NCBI RefSeq assembly: GCF_905475395.1
Contig: NC_058338.1
Span: forward strand, 44,923,935 to 44,987,934
Source: Chrysoperla carnea
Taxonomy: Eukaryota > Arthropoda > Insecta > Neuroptera > Chrysopidae
DNA length: 64,000 bases
Direction: 5' to 3'
Positions 63,041 to 64,000 of the stretch are shown one piece after another. The notes under the pieces were generated by a model. That model saw only the letters and a program-made list of their open reading frames with translations. It ran no database searches and was not told the DNA's origin. The position numbers and the translations under genes were made by a program. The first letter of the stretch is position 1, and each line of letters opens with the position of its first letter.

Positions 63041-64000
63041 CGTAGAAAAGCATTTTTATAAAGTGAAATTAGGGTCCGATGCTAGAGGGTGATGCGTGGT
63101 AATGGCCCTTGAAGTTACGCTTAAGGTAAGTATTAAAAATAATAATAATAATCGGTTAAAAATAAAGATTTTCTCTTTATTAAAAATACTTCAGCATATC
63201 ATATGGTCAATTTGTTGAAAAAAAAAACTTGGATCCAACCTGCAGCGATTTTGATATTCGAAATGTATTGTCAGCTGTGAACTTCACTTGAAAAAATGAA
63301 ATTTAGCCTATAAGGATATATCAGTGATTATATCGATAACGAAAATTGAAAATGGTTTCCATGAAACGAAAAAGTGGTATTATACTTGTGCTATACAAAC
63401 GTAGTTAGTTCACTATGTAGAGTTGGTATGGAGCACTGCTTTAAAAATGTCTGAATATATCTCGAATGTAATTTAGGAGAGTAGCGTGGATCTTGTAAAT
63501 ATCGACCATATACATTAATCTAACTGTTTCTTACTTCAGTAATCCGGCTGGAAATTACTCAGAGAAAACGAAAGCCATCAGCTAAATGAAGCATTCATGT
63601 ATTTGCTTTGTGTCCCAATCCGTTATAGTCGCTTGATATTAATAGAACCGTAATGTGGCCATCCAAACGGTTGATCGTTAAAGAGACTTAAAAATAGAAC
63701 GCGTATAGCTGTCTTCACTTGTCTTACATTACCCCTATGAAATACACAGACATGTACCTCTTAATAATTCACTTATGGCGTTTCCTATACTTTTAAGCCT
63801 CTATGTTATATAACCTCTTTGAATATTTCACAGTAGAGAAAATATAATTTATAATACAAAAATATTTATGCAAAATGGATAAATTTCGATTTGTGTTATA
63901 CTTGAGAATAATGTCAAGTGACTAAAAAATAACATGTTTTCGTTTTCTCTAAGGTATGTTGATGACGGGTATACTATTATTTTGTGTCTTATCATCAAAA
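63041..64000. other. Window edge, unassigned
   Basis: Slightly GC-richer sequence at 63400-63720. Minus-strand translation is interrupted and shows no receptor TM1-TM4 motif (no DRY-type or TM4 Trp pattern found). May be older jockey sequence. Confidence 0.35.

Overview
This is a 64 kb stretch of an AT-rich animal nuclear genome, almost certainly an insect. It has spliced genes with GT-AG introns, no operons, and a very high load of decayed transposable elements. The repeats are insect-like: a jockey-type LINE, a pogo-type element, hAT elements with 8-bp target duplications, and tRNA-derived SINEs. I cannot fix the order from sequence alone.

One host gene can be supported: a class A G-protein-coupled receptor of the cholecystokinin/sulfakinin type, on the minus strand. 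Four consecutive coding exons are visible, in transcript order 59833-59642 (end of extracellular loop 2 and TM5), 23638-23499 and 21377-21045 (third intracellular loop), and 18534-18293 (TM6, TM7, helix 8). All have good acceptor and donor sites, and the codon phases agree across every junction (phase 1, then 0, then 0). The first two exons are about 36 kb apart. The exons for TM1-TM4 should lie beyond the right edge. I could not find a separate exon for the rest of the C-terminal tail to the left.

The rest is intronic or intergenic DNA dominated by mobile-element debris. 1-18 kb holds MITEs, foldback elements and the first copies of a non-coding repeat family of about 560 bp, here called the ACCATG family. 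18-24 kb holds the three 3' receptor exons plus LINE-like tails and an R2/RTE-like LINE fragment. 24-59 kb is the giant intron. It contains most ACCATG copies (12 in the window, both strands), a complete but inactivated hAT element at 44477-46539 with perfect 8-bp target duplications, three tRNA-derived SINEs at 53.9-57.0 kb, and a cluster of a GTTACTTTCGACCC motif. 59.8-64 kb holds a 376-bp hAT MITE, another ACCATG copy and a jockey-like LINE 3' fragment.

The transposon genes and the receptor do not appear to work together; the elements are passengers in the receptor's introns and flanks. The most interesting points are the giant phase-consistent intron, a twice-used Cys-x2-Cys...Lys-Ser-Leu motif in the receptor's long third intracellular loop, the modular ACCATG family (one subfamily carrying a perfect TGACGTCA palindrome), and a TA-flanked MITE whose outermost seven bases differ between copies yet match between the two ends of each copy.
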